Positions 1-10,473 of a stretch of DNA of 64,000 bases are shown here, piece by piece. Under the pieces are notes generated by a model that was not told the origin of the DNA, searched no databases, and saw nothing but the letters and a program-made list of their open reading frames with translations. How positions within the stretch are numbered: the stretch's first letter is position 1; the number at the start of each line of letters is the position of its first letter. The stretch lies in contig CACKGF010000001.1 in assembly GCA_902599625.1 (NCBI GenBank), forward strand, positions 186,001-250,000. The letters are read 5' to 3'. The stretch comes from an uncultured Pelagibacteraceae bacterium (GTDB taxonomy: Bacteria > Pseudomonadota > Alphaproteobacteria > Pelagibacterales > Pelagibacteraceae). A program made the position numbers and the translations under genes.

Positions 1-1621
1 TGAGATCAGAAATAATTAGATTAAATCTAAAATTAATTGAAGTTTTTGTTTTTTCTACCATTTCAACACTAGAAATATTTACGTGATTTTCTCCAATCAT
101 AGTAGTCACTGTTCCAAGAACACCTGGTTTATCAGGTAACGAGATCCAAAGGGTAGTATTATATCTTTTGTCAGTTGGTTTAGAATTTTCTCTATACTGC
201 CAATATCTTCTTATTGCAGCTCTCGCTTTACCTGTTTTAGCTGAACTCAACCAATGTAAAGATGGTGATTCTTTCTTTGATGTTATAATCTTAACCACAT
301 CACCATTTCTTAAGATACTTTGTAAATGACTGTCTTTACCGTTTATTTCTGATCCAATAGCAGTATCTCCAACTTGTGTATGTACAGCATACGCAAAATC
401 TATTGGAGTAGCATCTTTTGGAAGTTTAATCACAGATCCCTTTGGTGTAAAACAAAACACATTTTCTTGAAACATCTGAAGTTTAGTATATTCATAAAAG
501 TCCTCTGGATTTTCATTTCTCTCAATTATTTCAACTAGATCTTTCAACCAATCGTATTCTTTCCAAGTTAAAGAATTGAATTTTTCAGAAGATTTATATT
601 TCCAATGAGAAGCAATTCCTCTCTGAGCGTATTCGTGCATCTGCATTGTTCTTAATTGAATTTCAATAGGTCTTTTGTTTGGACCAATTATGGCGGTATG
701 TAATGATTGATATTTGTTTATTTTAGGAGATGAAATATAATCTTTAAATCTTCCCGGTATACAATTCCACTTTTTGTGGAACACGCCCAAAGTCTTATAG
801 CAATCTGATACATCGTCAACAATTACCCTAAATCCGATTATATCTGTGATTTGCTCTAATGATGTTCTTTTTTTTTGAATCTTTCTCCAAATAGAAAAAG
901 GTGTTTTCTCTCTACCAAATATCTTAACATTTAATCCTTCTGCTTTTAAAATTTTTTGAAACTCCTCAGAAATCAAATTAAAATTTGAAATATTATTTTC
1001 TTTTATTTCATCAAGTCTTTCTTTAACGAGATTTCTTGCTTCAGGATTTAAAATTTCAAAAGAAAGATCTTCCAACTCATCTCTAATTCTATTCATGCCC
1101 ATTCTGTCTGCTAATGGAGCATATATTTCCATCGTTTCTTTGGCTTTTCTAATTTGTTTTTCTTTTAATTTTACAAATTTAATTGTTCTCATGTTATGAA
1201 GTCTGTCAGCTAATTTTACAAGAAGAACTCTTATGTCTTTGGAGGTTGCTATGATTAATTTTCTAAAATTTTCAGCTTTAGAATCCTGTGCTGCTTGATT
1301 TTCAAATGCAGAAATTTTTGTGACACCTTCCACTAAATCAGCAACTTCTTGACCAAATTCTTCCTTGATTGTTTTATAAGTAGCTCTAGTATCTTCAATT
1401 GTATCGTGTAATAATCCAGTTGCAATAGTTGCGCTATCAAGTTTTAGATCTGAAAGAATATTTGCTACAGCTATTGGGTGAATAATGTATGGCACACCTT
1501 CATCCCTTTTTTGTTTCTTGTGAGCCTCAAGAGCAAAATTATAAGCTTTAGTTAAAGTTGTCGGGTTTAAAAACTTATTATATTCCCTTACCTTATTTAT
1601 TAATTCTTCAGATTTAAGCAT
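1..1621 (-). CDS. spoT: Bifunctional (p)ppGpp synthetase/hydrolase, RelA/SpoT family (partial, 3' end beyond window)
   Basis: Makes and degrades the alarmone (p)ppGpp. I translated this open frame by hand from an ATG at 1619-1621; it stays open for 540 codons to the left edge. Domains in order: an HD hydrolase domain with HDTIED at about residues 72-77, so the hydrolase metal site is kept; a synthetase domain with PGRFKDYIS, the YQSLHT motif and EIQLRT; a TGS domain beginning FCFTPKGSVIKLP; and the start of a C-terminal ACT domain where the sequence is cut. Both catalytic halves look intact, so a bifunctional Rsh enzyme is likely, as is usual for the single alphaproteobacterial copy. The ATG overlaps the folK stop by 8 bases, suggesting translational coupling at the end of the dapA-smpB-folK cluster. 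Confidence 0.93.
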   Translation of the reverse strand, partial: MLKSEELINKVREYNKFLNPTTLTKAYNFALEAHKKQKRDEGVPYIIHPIAVANILSDLKLDSATIATGLLHDTIEDTRATYKTIKEEFGQEVADLVEGVTKISAFENQAAQDSKAENFRKLIIATSKDIRVLLVKLADRLHNMRTIKFVKLKEKQIRKAKETMEIYAPLADRMGMNRIRDELEDLSFEILNPEARNLVKERLDEIKENNISNFNLISEEFQKILKAEGLNVKIFGREKTPFSIWRKIQKKRTSLEQITDIIGFRVIVDDVSDCYKTLGVFHKKWNCIPGRFKDYISSPKINKYQSLHTAIIGPNKRPIEIQLRTMQMHEYAQRGIASHWKYKSSEKFNSLTWKEYDWLKDLVEIIERNENPEDFYEYTKLQMFQENVFCFTPKGSVIKLPKDATPIDFAYAVHTQVGDTAIGSEINGKDSHLQSILRNGDVVKIITSKKESPSLHWLSSAKTGKARAAIRRYWQYRENSKPTDKRYNTTLWISLPDKPGVLGTVTTMIGENHVNISSVEMVEKTKTSINFRFNLIISDL

Positions 1622-2165
1622 ATTTAATTATACCATTACTTTGATAAATCTTTATATCACTAATTGATTTAGAGTTTAATTTTTTTATTAAAATATCTAT
1701 TTTTTGCTTATTTTTTGGATGTATCCAGTTTTTTTTTATTTCATATAATGGAATTAAAGTAAAATTTCTTTGATGCATTCTTGGGTGTGGAGTAATAATT
1801 TTTTCTCCTTTATGAATTATACTTTTACAAGTATTGTTGAAATCAATAATATCTATATCGCAAGTTCGTGGTGCGTTTTTTACACTTTTTTTTCTTCCTA
1901 ATAATTTTTCTATTTTTTTTATTTTTTCAAACAAATCAATAATTGTTAAATCTGTTTTACATTCAATAATGAGGTTTAAAAATTTTGGATTAGATTGGTT
2001 TGGCCACGATGGTGTTTCATAAAGTTTTGAGACTTTAAGAAAGTAACAAAAATCTGATAAATGAAACTTAGTTTTTTCAATATTATCAGCTCTATTTCCC
2101 AAATTTGAACCTAGTGCCAGTATGATGGTATTATGATGATCTTCTAAAATATCTTGCTTTATCAC
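1614..2165 (-). CDS. folK: 2-amino-4-hydroxy-6-hydroxymethyldihydropteridine pyrophosphokinase
   Basis: Transfers pyrophosphate from ATP to the hydroxymethyl pterin in folate biosynthesis. The protein shows the family opening [11 protein letters not shown], the signature [12 protein letters not shown] (family form RxPRTxDxDI), and [15 protein letters not shown] chose the GTG at 2163-2165, giving 183 residues. It lies just upstream of the conserved domain and has an AAGGGA Shine-Dalgarno-like stretch about 8 bases before it. A longer frame back to 2309 would run deep inside smpB and add residues the family lacks. The chosen start still overlaps the end of smpB by about 35 bases. The stop overlaps the spoT start by 8 bases. 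The function is secure; the exact start is not. Confidence 0.85.
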   Translation of the reverse strand: MIKQDILEDHHNTIILALGSNLGNRADNIEKTKFHLSDFCYFLKVSKLYETPSWPNQSNPKFLNLIIECKTDLTIIDLFEKIKKIEKLLGRKKSVKNAPRTCDIDIIDFNNTCKSIIHKGEKIITPHPRMHQRNFTLIPLYEIKKNWIHPKNKQKIDILIKKLNSKSISDIKIYQSNGIIKYA

Positions 2166-2598
2166 GGTTCCAGTCCCTTGTTTTTTTTGTTTGTCGTTTA
2201 TCAAATCTTTTTTTACCCTTTGCGACGGCAATCTCCAACTTTGCTCTCCCTTTTTTAAAATACATTTTAAGAGGTATAAGTGACAATCCATCTCTATTAA
2301 CTTTACCAATTAATTTTTTTATCTCTCTTTTATTTAATAACAGCTTTCTCTGTTCTCTAGGATTATGGTTAGTAAAACTTGCCTCTTTATAAATTGGTAT
2401 GTGTGAATTTACTAAAAAAAACTCACCATCTTTTTCAATAGCATATGATTCTGCTATATTTACTTTTCCTGCTCTTACAGACTTAATCTCAGATCCTTTT
2501 AATACAATTCCTGCCTCTAAAATTTCTTGGAAAAAAAAATTAAAAGATGCTTTTCTATTTAAACAAATTATTTTGTGTCCAGGTTCTTTTTTTACCAT
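2131..2598 (-). CDS. smpB: SsrA-binding protein SmpB
   Basis: RNA-binding partner of tmRNA in rescue of stalled ribosomes. The 155-residue product matches the family in length. It has the typical core: [20 protein letters not shown], the LVNSHIPIY segment, the [13 protein letters not shown] segment and a basic C-terminal tail ending KARYFRRSS that enters the ribosomal A site. The start lies 1 bp after the dapA stop, so the two are very likely co-transcribed. The tmRNA gene itself is not in this window. Confidence 0.95.
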   Translation of the reverse strand: MVKKEPGHKIICLNRKASFNFFFQEILEAGIVLKGSEIKSVRAGKVNIAESYAIEKDGEFFLVNSHIPIYKEASFTNHNPREQRKLLLNKREIKKLIGKVNRDGLSLIPLKMYFKKGRAKLEIAVAKGKKRFDKRQTKKTRDWNRDKARYFRRSS

Positions 2599-2599
2599 G

Positions 2600-3481
2600 C
2601 TACAATAATTTTGCAGACAATAATGCTTCTTTTACTTTTTCCTTAGTGGATTCTTGTATTTTAACTAATGGCAGTCTAACATCATCACTGCACAGACCTA
2701 AAAGTTTAGCTGCATATTTTGCAGGTGCTGGATTGCTTTCAATAAATAGAGCTTTATGAAGTGGTTGAAGCAAAGTATCAATTCTTTCAGCCTCTTTAAT
2801 TTCATTGCCAGAATTTGATTTTGAAAATTTTTGAAAATCAGAACATAGCTTAGGTGCTATATTTGCTGTAACTGAAATTATACCAACCCCTCCTCTTTTA
2901 TTAAATTCAAAAGCAAGACCATCTTCACCAGTTAGCTGAATAAAATCAGGACCCAATTTTTTTAAAGTTTGATCAAGTCTATTTAGGTCTCCTGTCGCAT
3001 CTTTTACACCTGCAATATTTTTAAGTTCATAAAGTCTTGCCATTGTATCGACTGACATATCAATAACGCAGCGACTTGGAATATTATAAATAATAATTGG
3101 CAAGCTTGTATTATCATTAATTGATTTATAGTGTTGATATAAACCTTCTTGTGTTGGTTTGTTGTAATATGGAGTAACTACAAGTACGCCATCAGCTCCT
3201 GCCTTTTCTGCATGCTTAGTTAGCGCTACAGCTTCAGTTGTAGAATTTGATCCAGTGCCTGCAATTACCGGAATTTTGCCTTTTGCTTCTTTAATACAAA
3301 GCTCAATGACTTTTTCATGCTCCTCATGGCTCAATGTGGGCGATTCACCAGTTGTTCCTGCAGGAACTAAACCATTTGTGCCATTTTCAATATGAAAATT
3401 TATTAGTTTGATATAACAATCTTCGTCTAATTTATTATTCTTAAACGGAGTTAATAACGCAACATTTGATCCTTTAAACAT
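2600..3481 (-). CDS. dapA: 4-hydroxy-tetrahydrodipicolinate synthase
   Basis: Condenses pyruvate with aspartate semialdehyde, the first committed step of lysine and diaminopimelate synthesis. The 293-residue (beta/alpha)8 aldolase shows all the active-site landmarks: AGTTGES (Thr43-Thr44), Tyr105-Tyr106 in TPYYNKP, Tyr132 and Arg137 in IYNIPSR, and the Schiff-base lysine Lys160 in GVKDATGDL. It heads the minus-strand cluster dapA-smpB-folK-spoT. The slt gene diverges from it with only 40 bp between the starts, so both promoters must sit in or overlap that gap. Confidence 0.97.
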   Translation of the reverse strand: MFKGSNVALLTPFKNNKLDEDCYIKLINFHIENGTNGLVPAGTTGESPTLSHEEHEKVIELCIKEAKGKIPVIAGTGSNSTTEAVALTKHAEKAGADGVLVVTPYYNKPTQEGLYQHYKSINDNTSLPIIIYNIPSRCVIDMSVDTMARLYELKNIAGVKDATGDLNRLDQTLKKLGPDFIQLTGEDGLAFEFNKRGGVGIISVTANIAPKLCSDFQKFSKSNSGNEIKEAERIDTLLQPLHKALFIESNPAPAKYAAKLLGLCSDDVRLPLVKIQESTKEKVKEALLSAKLL

Positions 3482-3521
3482 ATAACTTTATAACATAGAT
3501 TATCGATTCATTTACAAAAAT

Positions 3522-5771
3522 ATGATCTTTTTTAAAATATTTATCAAATTTATTTTATTCTTTCTGTTAATTTTAGGGTCGTATTCATTCGCTAGTGAGC
3601 TAATTATTCCACCGAAAAAACCAATTTTATCAACTGAAGTTAAAAAAAAGATTATATCAAAAAAGAACATCATACCTCCAATAAAACCTACTGCTAAAAA
3701 AGAGAAAGAAGTTCAGGAAGAAACAAAAGAAAAAATTGAAAAAGTAGAAACTGATAAAGATTTCCAGAATATAGGGATATTGCTACCTAAAAAGAAACCA
3801 ACAATAATAGTTAAAAAAACAGAACCAAAAAAAGAGAAAGTTAAGAAATCTAAATACTATAGCAAAAAAGACGTTAAAATAGCTCAACAATCTTTAGATT
3901 TAATTAAAAGAAAAAAATGGCAAAGTGCAATTAAAATTGCTTCTCGTGCAAAAGATAAGTCAATATATGATTTCACAATGTGGAGATATTTATTAGAGAG
4001 AAACAATAATGCCAATTATTCTGATTACAGTTCTTTTTTAAAAAAAAACGAAACTTATCCTCGTCGTGGTAGAATTGAATATCTATCTGAAAAGAAATTA
4101 TCAGTGAAAAAGATCGGTCACAAAAAAATAATAGATTTATTCGAGGATAAAAAACCATTAAGTGGATATGGAGAGATAGTTTTGGGGGAAAGCTTATTAC
4201 AAGACGGGCAAAATGTAGACGGTATAAAGTTGATTAAAAAGGGATGGATAACTGCCGATTTATCTAAAGCAGAACTTAGACCTACATATAAAAGAGTAAA
4301 AAAATATTTATCATCAGAAGACCATATTAAAAGGGCTGATTACCTTGCTTGGGAAAATAAATATTGGGATTTGAAAAGAATGTTAAGATATTTACCAAAA
4401 GAGTATCAACTTCTTTATAATGCAAGACAACTACTAATGAGTAAATCATATGGTGTGGACAATGCAATTTCAAAAGTGCCTGAAAATTTCAGAAATGACC
4501 CAGGTCTTAACTATGATAGATTAAAATGGAGAAGAAAAAGAGGTCGCATAGATAGCTCATTAGAAATTTTGTTAAACATTAAAAATACTAAGAGTTATAT
4601 GGTAAGACCAGACAAATGGTGGGTAGAAAGGTCAATTATTGGAAGATCGTTAATTTATAAAAAGAAATATCAAACAGCCTACAAAATTGTCAATAACCAC
4701 TCATTAGAACAAGGAACTCCGGAATACGCTGAGGCAGAATGGTTTAGTGGATGGATTGCTTTAAGTTTTTTAAATGATCCAATTTTAGCAAGAGAACACT
4801 TTAAATCTTTTTATCAAAATGTTGGCTATCCAATTAGTTTATCTAGAGGAGCTTTTTGGTTAGGAAGAACATATGAACAACTTGGTGACCCAGTAACAGC
4901 TGACAAATATTATGGTGAGGCATCAAAATTCCCAACTACATACTATGGACAACTTGCTCACATGAAAATAAAACCTGATGAAACATTTTCTTTAAATGAA
5001 ACCATGAAGCCAAATGAAAAGTACAAAAAAGAATTTAAGAATAATAAATTATATAAACTTGTTTATTTACTTTATGAAATTGAAAGAGATAAGTATACGA
5101 AACATATTTTACGTCATTTAGCACTTGATAATATAGAACAAGGTAGTGAAGTACTGGCAGCAGAACTGGCAACTGAAATTTCAAGATATGATTTTGCAAT
5201 TCAGATTTCTAAATTAGCATCCTATGAAAAAAGATTTCATAATCAATTTAATTATCCTGTCATTAGTACACCAAACATGGTTGGTGGAAGAAAAATTCCT
5301 AGCCCTGCATTAATACTTGCGGTTATAAGACAAGAAAGTGAATTTGATAGTAAAGCAAATAGTTACGCTGGTGCTAGAGGTATGATGCAACTAATGACTT
5401 ACACAGCTAAGCTCGTTGCAAAACAAGCAAAGTTACCTTATTCAAAATCAAGATTAACTTCAGATCCTGAGTATAATATAAATTTAGGGTCACATTATTT
5501 AGCAGGACTAATTTTAGAATATGATGGGGCCTACCCTTTTGCTATTGCGGCTTATAACGCAGGTCCTAAAAGAGTAAGATATTGGAAAAAAATAAATAAA
5601 AATCCTCAAAAGGATCAAGTTGATTATGTAGATTGGATTGAGCTTATCAAGTTTAAAGAAACAAGGAATTATGTTCAAAGAGTTCTAGAAAATTATAACG
5701 TTTATCGATACGTGCTAGAACAAAAGCCTATCAAAATGAAAGATTTTTTCGCTAATTACCCACTATACTAA
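3522..5771 (+). CDS. slt: Soluble lytic murein transglycosylase (SLT family)
   Basis: Cleaves peptidoglycan glycan strands with formation of 1,6-anhydromuramyl ends. The 749-residue protein starts with a hydrophobic signal sequence ending near SYSFA, so it is periplasmic. A Lys/Pro-rich low-complexity linker follows (about residues 25-110), then a long alpha-helical repeat region like the Slt70 superhelix. The C-terminal SLT domain is at about residues 590-730. The catalytic glutamate is Glu605 in AVIRQESEFD, followed by GARGMMQLM and the AAYNAGP motif. The basic PPKKP-type linker is longer than in Slt70, which is the only oddity. Its 3' end faces tRNA-Ser across 11 bp. Confidence 0.93.
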   Translation: MIFFKIFIKFILFFLLILGSYSFASELIIPPKKPILSTEVKKKIISKKNIIPPIKPTAKKEKEVQEETKEKIEKVETDKDFQNIGILLPKKKPTIIVKKTEPKKEKVKKSKYYSKKDVKIAQQSLDLIKRKKWQSAIKIASRAKDKSIYDFTMWRYLLERNNNANYSDYSSFLKKNETYPRRGRIEYLSEKKLSVKKIGHKKIIDLFEDKKPLSGYGEIVLGESLLQDGQNVDGIKLIKKGWITADLSKAELRPTYKRVKKYLSSEDHIKRADYLAWENKYWDLKRMLRYLPKEYQLLYNARQLLMSKSYGVDNAISKVPENFRNDPGLNYDRLKWRRKRGRIDSSLEILLNIKNTKSYMVRPDKWWVERSIIGRSLIYKKKYQTAYKIVNNHSLEQGTPEYAEAEWFSGWIALSFLNDPILAREHFKSFYQNVGYPISLSRGAFWLGRTYEQLGDPVTADKYYGEASKFPTTYYGQLAHMKIKPDETFSLNETMKPNEKYKKEFKNNKLYKLVYLLYEIERDKYTKHILRHLALDNIEQGSEVLAAELATEISRYDFAIQISKLASYEKRFHNQFNYPVISTPNMVGGRKIPSPALILAVIRQESEFDSKANSYAGARGMMQLMTYTAKLVAKQAKLPYSKSRLTSDPEYNINLGSHYLAGLILEYDGAYPFAIAAYNAGPKRVRYWKKINKNPQKDQVDYVDWIELIKFKETRNYVQRVLENYNVYRYVLEQKPIKMKDFFANYPLY

Positions 5772-5782
5772 AATCTAAAAAA

Positions 5783-5877
5783 TGGCGGAAGGAGAGGGAT
5801 TCGAACCCTCGGTACACCTTTTCAAGCGTACGGCGGTTTAGCAAACCGCTGGTTTAAACCAGCTCACCCATCCTTCC
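5783..5877 (-). tRNA. tRNA-Ser (GCT anticodon)
   Basis: Read on the minus strand it folds as a class II tRNA. The acceptor stem is GGAAGGA with TCCTTCC, the anticodon stem is GCGGT/ACCGC with loop TTGCTAA, and there is a long variable arm. The T-loop is GGTTCGAATCC and the CCA end is encoded (5783-5785). The anticodon GCT reads AGC and AGU serine codons. It is convergent with slt and divergent from soxB. Confidence 0.96.
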
Positions 5878-5901
5878 TTATATACTGTGTAACTTGAAAT
5901 C

Positions 5902-5915
5902 ATTGAATATTCAAT
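5902..5915. promoter_or_regulatory. 14-bp palindrome upstream of soxB, candidate operator
   Basis: ATTGAATATTCAAT is a perfect palindrome in the 62-bp gap shared by divergent tRNA-Ser and soxB. The 13-mer ATATTCAATATTT overlaps it (5907-5919) and recurs exactly at 5951-5963, just inside soxB. The position suits a regulator of the sarcosine oxidase operon, but AT-rich palindromes arise easily by chance in this genome. Confidence 0.3.
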
Positions 5916-5939
5916 ATTTATCAAGTATTTTCTCAAAAA

Positions 5940-7193
5940 ATGAAAAATAAATATTCAATATTTTCTTTAATTAAGAATGCTTTTAGCAACCATGAAAATT
6001 GGCAAAGAGCATGGAGAGATCCTGAGCCTAAAAAAGAGTATGATGCTGTAATTGTTGGTGGCGGTGGTCATGGTTTAGCTACTGCATATTACTTGGCGAA
6101 AAAACATAATTTAACAAACATTGCTGTTGTTGAAAAAGGTTGGATTGGTGGAGGTAACACTGGAAGAAATACTACAATAATAAGATCAAATTATTTATGG
6201 GACGCTAGTGCAGGTTTATATGATCATGCTTTAAAAATTTGGGAAGGTTTGTCTCAAGAACTTAATTACAATGTTATGTTTAGTCAAAGAGGTGTAATGA
6301 ACCTAGCCCATAATTTACAAGATGTAAGAGATTTAAAAAGAAGAACGCATGCAAATAGATTAAATGGTATTGATGCTGTTTGGTTGGAAACAGATGAGGT
6401 AAAAAAGTTTTGTCCAATAATAAATACTTCTCAAGATATTAGGTACCCAGTATTAGGTGGTACATTACAAAAAAGAGCTGGTACAGCTAGACACGATGCT
6501 GTTGCTTGGGGCTATGCAAGAGGCGCTGATGAAATGGGCGTTGATATTATTCAAAATTGTGAAGTGAAAGGGATTAAAAGAAATGGTGATGCAGTTGAAG
6601 GTTTGGAAACAACAAAAGGTTTTATCAAAACTAAAAAAATTGGAGTTGTAGCCGCAGGTCATTCAAGCGTTATAGCAAACATGGCGGGACTTAAGTTGCC
6701 ACTTGAAAGTAAACCCTTACAAGCACTTGTATCTGAGCCAGTAAAACCAATTATTGATACGGTCGTAATGTCTAATGCTGTTCACGCATATGTAAGTCAA
6801 TCAGATAAAGGTGAATTAGTCATTGGTGCAGGAACAGACTCTTACGTTTCTTACACTCAAAAGGGAAGCTTTAATATTGTAGAAGAAACACTTAAAGCTA
6901 TATTAGAATTATATCCAATTTTTAGTAGAATGAAGATGTTAAGACAATGGGGAGGAATTGTTGATATATGTCCTGACGCAAGCCCTATAATAAGCAAAAC
7001 ATCTATTAAAGGACTTTATTTTAATTGTGGTTGGGGAACGGGTGGATTTAAAGCAACACCTGGTTCTGGCGATTTATTTGCTCACACAATTGCTAATGAT
7101 GAACCTCATAAATTAAATGCTGCATTTAACATTAATAGATTTGTAAGTGGTGATCTAGTAGATGAGCACGGAGCAGCAGCTGTTGCCCACTAA
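5940..7193 (+). CDS. soxB: Sarcosine oxidase subunit beta
   Basis: Flavoprotein subunit of heterotetrameric sarcosine oxidase, which oxidatively demethylates sarcosine to glycine. The 417-residue protein has an N-terminal FAD-binding Rossmann motif, [17 protein letters not shown] (about residues 36-52), then [35 protein letters not shown] contains His185, the likely counterpart of the histidine that covalently holds FMN in characterised enzymes. The C-terminal flavin-binding segment is [13 protein letters not shown]. It opens the soxBDAG operon; its stop overlaps the soxD ATG by one base. A 14-bp palindrome lies in its short upstream region. Confidence 0.95.
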   Translation: MKNKYSIFSLIKNAFSNHENWQRAWRDPEPKKEYDAVIVGGGGHGLATAYYLAKKHNLTNIAVVEKGWIGGGNTGRNTTIIRSNYLWDASAGLYDHALKIWEGLSQELNYNVMFSQRGVMNLAHNLQDVRDLKRRTHANRLNGIDAVWLETDEVKKFCPIINTSQDIRYPVLGGTLQKRAGTARHDAVAWGYARGADEMGVDIIQNCEVKGIKRNGDAVEGLETTKGFIKTKKIGVVAAGHSSVIANMAGLKLPLESKPLQALVSEPVKPIIDTVVMSNAVHAYVSQSDKGELVIGAGTDSYVSYTQKGSFNIVEETLKAILELYPIFSRMKMLRQWGGIVDICPDASPIISKTSIKGLYFNCGWGTGGFKATPGSGDLFAHTIANDEPHKLNAAFNINRFVSGDLVDEHGAAAVAH

Positions 7194-7468
7194 TGTTTTT
7201 AATTAGTTGTCCATATTGCGGTGAAAGAGATCAATCAGAATTTGTTTCTGGTGGTGAAGCTCATATAGCAAGACCCAAACAGCCAACTGAATTAAATGAT
7301 GATCAATGGGCAGAATATTTATTCATGAGAAAAAATATAAAAGGTATTCAATTTGAAAGATGGAACCATGTACATGGATGTAGAAAATGGTTTAATGTTG
7401 CTCGTGACACCTCAAACGATAAAATAGAAAAAATATACAAAATGGGTGAACAACCTCCAAAAATATAA
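7193..7468 (+). CDS. soxD: Sarcosine oxidase subunit delta
   Basis: Small zinc-binding subunit of the sarcosine oxidase complex, 91 residues as expected. It opens with the CPYCGERDQSEF zinc-binding motif and has the conserved segments GGEAHIARP and HVHGCRKWFNVARDT that typify SoxD. Overlaps of one base with soxB and with soxA show tight coupling for stoichiometric production. Confidence 0.95.
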   Translation: MFLISCPYCGERDQSEFVSGGEAHIARPKQPTELNDDQWAEYLFMRKNIKGIQFERWNHVHGCRKWFNVARDTSNDKIEKIYKMGEQPPKI

Positions 7469-10400
7469 TGTCTAAAAATCTAAGAATAAATAATAAACAT
7501 TTTGTAGATGAAACTAGGAAATTATCTTTTACGTTTAATGGAAAAAAATTATATGGTTATAAAGGTGATACATTGGCATCTGCCCTTCTATCAAATGATA
7601 TTCATCTTGTAGGAAGAAGTTTTAAATACCATAGACCAAGAGGAATAATGACTTCTGGTTCTGAGGAACCAAATGCAATTCTTCAAATTGGAAATGACGA
7701 TGCTTTAACAGAGCCTAACGTACGAGCAACTGAAATCGAGTTATATGATGGTTTAATTTGTAATAGTCAGAATTGTTGGCCAAGTGTAAAATTTGACATA
7801 GGTGGGATAAATAACTTTTTATCACCCCTGCTCCCTGCGGGTTTTTATTATAAAACATTTATGTGGCCTGCAAGTTTTTGGGAAAAGTACGAATACTTTA
7901 TTCGTAAATCTGCAGGTTTAGGAAAATCACCATCAAAACAAGACCCGGATATGTACGATCATAGATATTTGCATTGTGACATCTTAATAGTTGGAGGTGG
8001 AGTTTCTGGTTTAATGGCGGCTAAAATAGCTTCTGATGATAATAAAAAAGTTTTATTATTAGAGGATAAGGAATTACTGGGAGGTTCATTAATTTATGAT
8101 GACAGTGATATTTCTAAAATCGATAATCAAAAAAGTAGTGAATGGTTAAAAAAACTCATTGTAAACATTAAAAATGATAAAAATATCATTATTAAAACAA
8201 GAACAAGTCTTGCTGCTTATCATAATTACAACTTTTTACTAGCAAGGCAAAATTTAACTGATCATTTAAGTGTTAATGATCGTAATAATAAAATAAGACA
8301 AAGACTTTACAAAATAAGAGCAAAAAAAGTAATTATCTCCACGGGTGCAATAGAAAGACCTCAAGTTTTTCATAACAACGATAGACCCGGTATAATGTTG
8401 GCATCTGCTGTAAAAAAATACATAGACTATTATGGTGTGAGATGTGGTTTGGAAAATGTTATATTCACCAATAATGACAGTGCTTATGAAACCGCTTTAT
8501 CTTTACATAAATCAGGGACAAAATTAAATGCAATAATAGACATTAGAGACAATTCATCTTCAGAAATAGTAAATCAAGTTAAAAATCTAGGAATACAAAT
8601 TTATTGGAACCATACAGTGGTAGACACTAAAGGTTACAAAAGAATTAATAAAGTAACAGTAATGAAGCTAAATGATAAAGGCAATGATGTTATCGGAAAA
8701 AAGATTGATTTAAATTGTGATTGCTTAGCAATTTCTGGTGGCTGGACCCCGATGGTTCATTTATTTACTCAATCAGGTGGTAAACTTAGGTTTGATAACA
8801 AAGATAATATTTTTGTTCCAGATAAAACAAATTTAGATCAATTAAGTATTGGTTCTGCCAAAGGAGATTTTGAATTAGATGATGTTTTAAAAAATTCAAT
8901 AAAGGATACCAAAAAGTTTTTAAATATCGAAAATTCTAATTTTGATAAAATTGATGTTAAATGTTCTAAAGAAAAAGAGAAAAAAAATATATGGTTGCTT
9001 CCATCAGATAGGCCATTAAGTAAAACAAAACCATTTTTAGATTATCAAAATGATAGTACCGCAAAAGATATAAAATTAGCTTTAAGAGAAGGTTTCAAAT
9101 CAATTGAGCACGTAAAAAGATATACAACAACTGGAATGGGTACAGATCAAGGTAAACTTGCTAATATGCATGCCTTGGGTATAGTTGCAGATACAACTAA
9201 CACTAATATGGGTGATCTAGGAACAACAACGTTCAGACCTCCATATACACCACTTACTTTTGGAACCATAGTAGGTAGAAATGTTGGGCAATTTTTTGAT
9301 ATTTTTAGAAAAACACCTATGCATGAGTGGCACGTTGAAAATAATGCAAAGTTTGAAAATGTCGGACAATGGAAGCGGGCTTGGTATTATCCAAAAGATG
9401 GTGAAACAATGCATGATGCCGTACAAAGAGAAAGTAAAGCTGCAAGAGAGTCTAGTGGAATATTAGATGCTTCGACACTCGGAAAAATCGATATTCAAGG
9501 TACAGATGCAAATGAGTTTCTTAATAGGGTTTACACAAATGCTTGGTCAAAATTACAAATCGGAAAATGTAGATATGGTTTGATGCTTAATGAAGATGGT
9601 ATGGTTTACGATGACGGAGTAACAACAAGACTTGGTGAAAATCACTATTTAATGACAACAACAACTGGTGGTGCAGCAAATGTAATGTCTAAACTTGAGG
9701 ATTATTTGCAAACTGAATGGCCAGAATTAGATGTATTTCTTACTTCAGTTACGGATCATTATGCTACAGCAAGTGTATGCGGTCCAAATGCAAAAAAAAT
9801 TATTAATAAAATTTTTAAAGATTTAGATTTATCTGATGAAAGTTTCCCACATATGTCATTTAAAGAGGTAAAGCTTGGTGACATTAATTGTAGAGTTATG
9901 CGTATAAGTTTTACAGGTGAACTTAGTTATGAAATTAATGTTGAAGCATCATACGGTAAATATATTTGGGAAAAATGTATTGAAGCTGGAAAAGAATTTA
10001 ACATTACTCCTTATGGAACTGAGACTATGCACCTTTTAAGGGCTGAAAAAGGATTTATAATTGTTGGTCAAGATACTGATGGAACGATGACACCAGTAGA
10101 TCTTCAAATGGACTGGATAATTAGTAAAAAAAAATACGACTTTATTGGTAAACGATCTCTATACAGAAGCGATACTGTTAGAGAAGACAGAAAACAATTA
10201 GTCGGACTTTTAACTGATGACCCTAATGAAATTTTAGAGGAAGGTGCTCAAATAGTTAAAGACGAAAATAAAAAGCCTGTCGATATGCTTGGACATGTAA
10301 CTTCAAGTTATTTCAGTCCAACTTTAAAAAAATCTATTGCTTTAGCAGTTTTAAAAGAAGGTAAAAAACTCAAGGGACAAAAACTCTTGGTTCCAATGAT

Positions 10401-10473
10401 AGATAAAACAATTAAAGTAACTGTATCAGATACAATCTTCTTAGATAAAGAAAATGAGAGAATAAATGGATAA
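7468..10473 (+). CDS. soxA: Sarcosine oxidase subunit alpha
   Basis: Large subunit (1001 residues) that binds NAD and tetrahydrofolate in the heterotetramer, so that the methyl carbon of sarcosine leaves as 5,10-methylene-THF. Domains in order: an N-terminal ferredoxin-like fold without iron-sulfur cysteines (about 15-100), a Rossmann nucleotide-binding region starting ILIVGGGVSGLMAAKIA (about 172-200), and a C-terminal aminomethyltransferase-like (GcvT-type) folate domain from about 617 (HEWHVENNAKFENVGQWKR) to the end. Length and order match known SoxA. Its last 8 bases (ATGGATAA) also hold the soxG start codon. Confidence 0.96.
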   Translation: MSKNLRINNKHFVDETRKLSFTFNGKKLYGYKGDTLASALLSNDIHLVGRSFKYHRPRGIMTSGSEEPNAILQIGNDDALTEPNVRATEIELYDGLICNSQNCWPSVKFDIGGINNFLSPLLPAGFYYKTFMWPASFWEKYEYFIRKSAGLGKSPSKQDPDMYDHRYLHCDILIVGGGVSGLMAAKIASDDNKKVLLLEDKELLGGSLIYDDSDISKIDNQKSSEWLKKLIVNIKNDKNIIIKTRTSLAAYHNYNFLLARQNLTDHLSVNDRNNKIRQRLYKIRAKKVIISTGAIERPQVFHNNDRPGIMLASAVKKYIDYYGVRCGLENVIFTNNDSAYETALSLHKSGTKLNAIIDIRDNSSSEIVNQVKNLGIQIYWNHTVVDTKGYKRINKVTVMKLNDKGNDVIGKKIDLNCDCLAISGGWTPMVHLFTQSGGKLRFDNKDNIFVPDKTNLDQLSIGSAKGDFELDDVLKNSIKDTKKFLNIENSNFDKIDVKCSKEKEKKNIWLLPSDRPLSKTKPFLDYQNDSTAKDIKLALREGFKSIEHVKRYTTTGMGTDQGKLANMHALGIVADTTNTNMGDLGTTTFRPPYTPLTFGTIVGRNVGQFFDIFRKTPMHEWHVENNAKFENVGQWKRAWYYPKDGETMHDAVQRESKAARESSGILDASTLGKIDIQGTDANEFLNRVYTNAWSKLQIGKCRYGLMLNEDGMVYDDGVTTRLGENHYLMTTTTGGAANVMSKLEDYLQTEWPELDVFLTSVTDHYATASVCGPNAKKIINKIFKDLDLSDESFPHMSFKEVKLGDINCRVMRISFTGELSYEINVEASYGKYIWEKCIEAGKEFNITPYGTETMHLLRAEKGFIIVGQDTDGTMTPVDLQMDWIISKKKYDFIGKRSLYRSDTVREDRKQLVGLLTDDPNEILEEGAQIVKDENKKPVDMLGHVTSSYFSPTLKKSIALAVLKEGKKLKGQKLLVPMIDKTIKVTVSDTIFLDKENERING

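Noticed and set aside
2166-2309. Extended start for folK at 2309
   Set aside because: It would lie almost entirely within smpB and add 48 residues absent from the family; the GTG at 2165 has a plausible ribosome-binding site.
5878-5939. Glycine or SAM riboswitch upstream of soxB
   Set aside because: The 62-bp gap is too short for a glycine riboswitch and shows none of the conserved core bases I know.
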